From positions 7,016 through 71,015 of the forward strand of contig DATFQX010000016.1 in NCBI GenBank assembly GCA_035263865.1: a stretch of DNA of 64,000 bases, read 5' to 3'. A program made the translations under genes and the position numbers. Source of the stretch: VAZQ01 sp035263865 (GTDB lineage: Bacteria; Pseudomonadota; Alphaproteobacteria; Rhizobiales; Xanthobacteraceae). Below the pieces are notes generated by a model. The model was not told where the DNA came from. It saw nothing but the letters and a program-made list of their open reading frames with translations, and searched no databases. This document shows positions 61,851 to 64,000 of the stretch, one piece after another (the stretch's first letter is position 1; each line of letters starts with the position of its first letter).

Positions 61851-63098
61851 ATGCGCCGCACCGTTGCCGGATACATTCTGCTCGCATCACTCCTCGGCAT
61901 GTGGAGTGCTGGCGCTGCCGAATGCCCTCCCGATGCGCTCGGCGTCAGCCGCACGCTCGTGGTCGATCCCAAGGAGCACGTGCGCCTCGGCAGTTTTCAA
62001 TATTCCGAATCCTTGCCGCTGATGGATCACGAAGTCGTCCTGACCTTCGACGATGGTCCTTTGCCGGCCTACACCAACCGCATTCTCGACACGCTCGCGT
62101 CCGAGTGCGTCAAGGCGACCTTCTTCATGGTTGGTCGCATGGTGCAGGCCTATCCCGCGGTCGTGCGCCGCGTTTACAACGAAGGCCACACCATCGCCAA
62201 CCACAGCCAGACCCACCCGTTTACCTTCCACAAGATGACAGTGGAGCATGCCGCGCAGGAGATCGAGGGCGGGTTTGCCTCGCTGCATGCAGCGCTCGGC
62301 GACCCCAAGGCGGTTGCTCCTTTCTTCCGCATTCCCGGCCTGCTTCGCCAGGATTCGGTTGAAGGCTACCTCGCCGCACACCACTACATGACGTGGAGCG
62401 TGGACTTCGCCGCGGACGACTGGACGCATATCCGTAGCGAGGAGGTGGCGCGCCGCGCCATCAACCGCATCGCAGCCCGCGGCAAGGGCATCTTGCTGCT
62501 GCACGACATCCAACCCGCCACTGCACTCGCGCTGCCCACGATTCTCAAGGAGCTCAAGGCCCGCGGCTTCAAGATCGTGCACGTGGTGCCAGCAACCCCC
62601 GATCGGCCGAAGACCGTCGCCGAGCCGGAGCTGTGGGCGACGCGCCGGGCGCCCGAGCCGAAAATGTGGCCGCGCACTCTGGCCATGGGGACGGAAAACC
62701 GTGAGCCGGTTCTCGCTGCGCCGAGCCCCGCGAGCTTCGGCATCGAGTCTTTCGGTTCTGCCGCTCGAGTTGCGATGGCGCAGACATTCGAACGAGGCCT
62801 CGCCGCGCCGCCACCCGCGTGGCCGGCTCAGGTGGCCTTCGCGGTGCCGCCCGAGACCGACGTGTTGCCCATCCCTGCCGCTCACAATTTCAGATATTCC
62901 CGCGTGTTCCGATTGGAGAGCGCGGAAAGGCCCAAGGTGGCGGCCAAGAAACCAACCGTACGTACGGCAGCGCGGCGCGAGCCGGCACACGCCGGCTGGT
63001 TCGGAGCATGGCCGGCCCCGACGAGGAGTTCGCGCAATATCGGTCATCAACTGACCGTCGTGCGGCCCCCAGTTAATCAGGCGCCGCAAATGCGCTGA
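61851..63098 (+). CDS. exported polysaccharide deacetylase family protein
   Basis: The 415-residue protein has a signal peptide (residues 1-22, ending AGA) and a NodB-type deacetylase domain (about 50-270). Motifs are VVLTFDDGPLPAYTNRIL (motif 1, catalytic Asp and metal Asp), ANHSQTHPFTFHKM (motif 2, metal His pair), FFRIPGLLRQDS (motif 3), VDFAADDW (motif 4) and ILLLHDIQPATALAL (motif 5). A 150-residue low-complexity Ala/Pro/Arg tail follows. AGGAACGGGG precedes ATG 61851. The substrate is an N- or O-acetylated polysaccharide; which one is not shown. Confidence 0.92.
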   Translation: MRRTVAGYILLASLLGMWSAGAAECPPDALGVSRTLVVDPKEHVRLGSFQYSESLPLMDHEVVLTFDDGPLPAYTNRILDTLASECVKATFFMVGRMVQAYPAVVRRVYNEGHTIANHSQTHPFTFHKMTVEHAAQEIEGGFASLHAALGDPKAVAPFFRIPGLLRQDSVEGYLAAHHYMTWSVDFAADDWTHIRSEEVARRAINRIAARGKGILLLHDIQPATALALPTILKELKARGFKIVHVVPATPDRPKTVAEPELWATRRAPEPKMWPRTLAMGTENREPVLAAPSPASFGIESFGSAARVAMAQTFERGLAAPPPAWPAQVAFAVPPETDVLPIPAAHNFRYSRVFRLESAERPKVAAKKPTVRTAARREPAHAGWFGAWPAPTRSSRNIGHQLTVVRPPVNQAPQMR

Positions 63099-63202
63099 TC
63101 CTACTGCCGGTGTCTGCACGCGATTCTCCCTCGCCCGCCGATGGCGTTGCTCCGCGCACGCTTGTCTCGGCAAGATCTCGGTGCGCGCTCCTGCTCTGAT
63201 CC

Positions 63203-63236
63203 AAAAAATAACGCGCCGAGCGGGGCCCGGCGCGTT
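63203..63236 (-). terminator. Rho-independent terminator
   Basis: On the minus strand AACGCGCCG / CGGCGCGTT form a perfect 9-bp stem around a nine-base loop, followed by ATTTTTT. It lies 54 bases after the stop of the small secreted-protein gene at 63291-63485 and supports that gene as real. Confidence 0.85.
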
Positions 63237-63290
63237 GCCGTTGAGCTGGCGCGAGGCCCCGTCGGGCCTCGCATCCAGATTGGCAGCCCC

Positions 63291-63485
63291 TCACCAGCAA
63301 CGCCAGCGACGGCAATAACCGCGCCAGCCGCGCCATCTGCACCAACAGCGGGCCTGGGTCACCGATCCTATCTCGGCCGCGGCTTGCCCGATGACCGCGA
63401 CATTCGCCGGCGCCGATACCGTCGGTACCGCGCTCACGAGCGAAATCCCAGCTACAACGATAGCTCCGATCACGATTGACCGCAT
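63291..63485 (-). CDS. small secreted Trp/Arg/Cys-rich protein
   Basis: The 64-residue product starts with a signal peptide (MRSIVIGAIVVAGISLVSAV, cleavage near VSA) and ends with a striking motif rich in Trp, Arg and Cys (ARCWCRWRGWRGYCRRWRCW). AGGAGG lies six bases before the ATG, and a strong terminator follows the gene. Similar short secreted proteins with basic aromatic tails occur in Bradyrhizobium by my recollection; function is unknown. The tail with four cysteines could bind metal or nucleic acid, or act on membranes. Confidence 0.75.
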   Translation of the reverse strand: MRSIVIGAIVVAGISLVSAVPTVSAPANVAVIGQAAAEIGSVTQARCWCRWRGWRGYCRRWRCW

Positions 63486-63536
63486 TGCGTCCTCCTTGCG
63501 TCACCCACCAGGCGGAGCTTAGCGGCTTCACGCAAG

Positions 63537-63887
63537 TTAATAAACCGGGTTTTGAATTGCGGACTGTGCCGTACAGATCGGCCGCTCGGCATGTCGCCGG
63601 CCGGCAGGCTTTCCAGGAGAGTAACGATGAAGAATGCCATTGCCGGCGTCGTCACGGCGTTCTGCATTTTCGTGGTCGCGGCTGCAAATGACTGAGATGC
63701 GACGCTCGATCTCCCCTAGCCAATCGTTGAGGGCTCTCTTCGCCTCACCTAGCGACGTGCCTGCGTTGACATAGAACCGCTCTTCCCAGCCGCCGCCAAA
63801 GAGGGCGCAATACTCCTCGCGCACGTCCTTTGGGATGACCTTGCGAGCGGAGCAGGCACCTGAGTTGAGACGCTTGAGCTTCGGCAT
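63537..63887 (-). pseudogene. phage-type integrase remnant (N-terminal fragment)
   Basis: From ATG 63887 the first 63 codons read as the N-terminus of a tyrosine-recombinase type integrase (MPKLKRLNSGACSARKVIPK, FGGGWEERFYVNAGTSLGEA, KRALNDWLGEIERRI). Near 63696 similarity ends and the frame runs into the reverse complement of a small signal-peptide gene, stopping at 63537. No catalytic domain is present, so it is inactive. It marks a past mobile-element event. Confidence 0.65.
63627..63695 (+). pseudogene. signal-peptide stub truncated at the integrase remnant junction
   Basis: With AGGAGAG upstream, ATG 63627 begins a 22-codon frame (MKNAIAGVVTAFCIFVVAAA, then AND and TGA) that is a plain signal peptide with no mature protein. 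The stop lies exactly where the integrase-remnant homology begins on the other strand, so the 3' part of a small secreted-protein gene seems to have been lost at this junction. Confidence 0.5.
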
Positions 63888-64000
63888 TGTAAAGGCCATT
63901 TGTATCGCCCCTTTGTAACTTTGAGGCGACCGAACGTCTTTAGATTTCAGTATGTTGCTGGGCTACAAGCGGAAATTACTTGTAGTGGTGCGGTCGAGAG

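Noticed and set aside
1..64000. CRISPR arrays, rRNA and tRNA genes, complete insertion sequences
   Set aside because: No regularly spaced repeats, no rRNA or tRNA signatures and no transposase were found on reading both strands; the only mobile-element trace is the integrase fragment at the right end.

Overview
The window is GC-rich, densely coded DNA from an alphaproteobacterium, most likely of the order Hyphomicrobiales (Rhizobiales) near Bradyrhizobium/Rhodopseudomonas/Xanthobacteraceae. Evidence is the gene content (divK, EipB/DUF1849, DUF3572-dinB, DUF1489, phasin, an alphaproteobacterial rnr/topA pair, clpS-clpA) and short intergenic palindromic repeats typical of that group. The closest genus is an inference. 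No rRNA, tRNA, CRISPR array or intact insertion sequence was recognised.

Layout. 1-4.2 kb, minus strand: pyrB-pyrC-plsY-dprA (pyrimidine synthesis, phospholipid acylation, DNA uptake; dprA runs off the left edge). pyrB has an in-frame TAA at codon 20, and the adjacent pyrC-like protein lacks the metal-binding HxH of active dihydroorotases. 4.5-6.2 kb: an AidB-like acyl-CoA dehydrogenase. 6.4-10.8 kb, minus: a three-gene periplasmic GMC dehydrogenase unit (monoheme cytochrome-like protein, Tat-signal small subunit, FAD large subunit with Fe-S-type cysteines). 11.0-18.3 kb, plus: an unusual accessory block with a zinc deaminase, a 952-residue protein fusing a serine protease to two intact phospholipase-D HKD units, and a 1066-residue multi-pass membrane protein. 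This is the best candidate for an undescribed system. A PsiE-type membrane protein faces it.

19.5-29 kb: topA, rnr, NUDIX, rpmG, divK, a membrane protein, a frameshifted DUF3572 gene and dinB. 29-34 kb: a substrate-binding protein, eipB, RidA, a GDPD, a FemAB-like acyltransferase and HIT. 34-41 kb: an MBL-fold protein, clpA/clpS, a phasin with a probable PhaR site, and a D,D-carboxypeptidase with a SPOR domain. 41-48 kb: DnaJ-domain and VWA-like partners, panC, an EamA transporter, a LivK-type binding protein, DUF1489 and small proteins.

48.6-51.8 kb: an ABC exporter with a NEW3-type accessory protein. 51.9-59.1 kb: GST, YdcF, a broken RraA-like gene, the queuosine-precursor transporter coupled to queC, an amidase overlapping an aldo/keto reductase, and a cupredoxin-FTR1 iron uptake pair behind a 43-bp tandem repeat. 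59.1-64 kb: an orphan HTH protein, mgtE, a broken GNAT gene, a polysaccharide deacetylase, small secreted proteins, and an integrase remnant abutting a cut-off signal-peptide gene.

Several genes carry small lesions (a nonsense codon in pyrB; frameshifts in the DUF3572, RraA and GNAT genes; an apparent in-frame deletion in a binding-protein gene). Either the genome is decaying locally or the assembly has errors; read-level data would decide.
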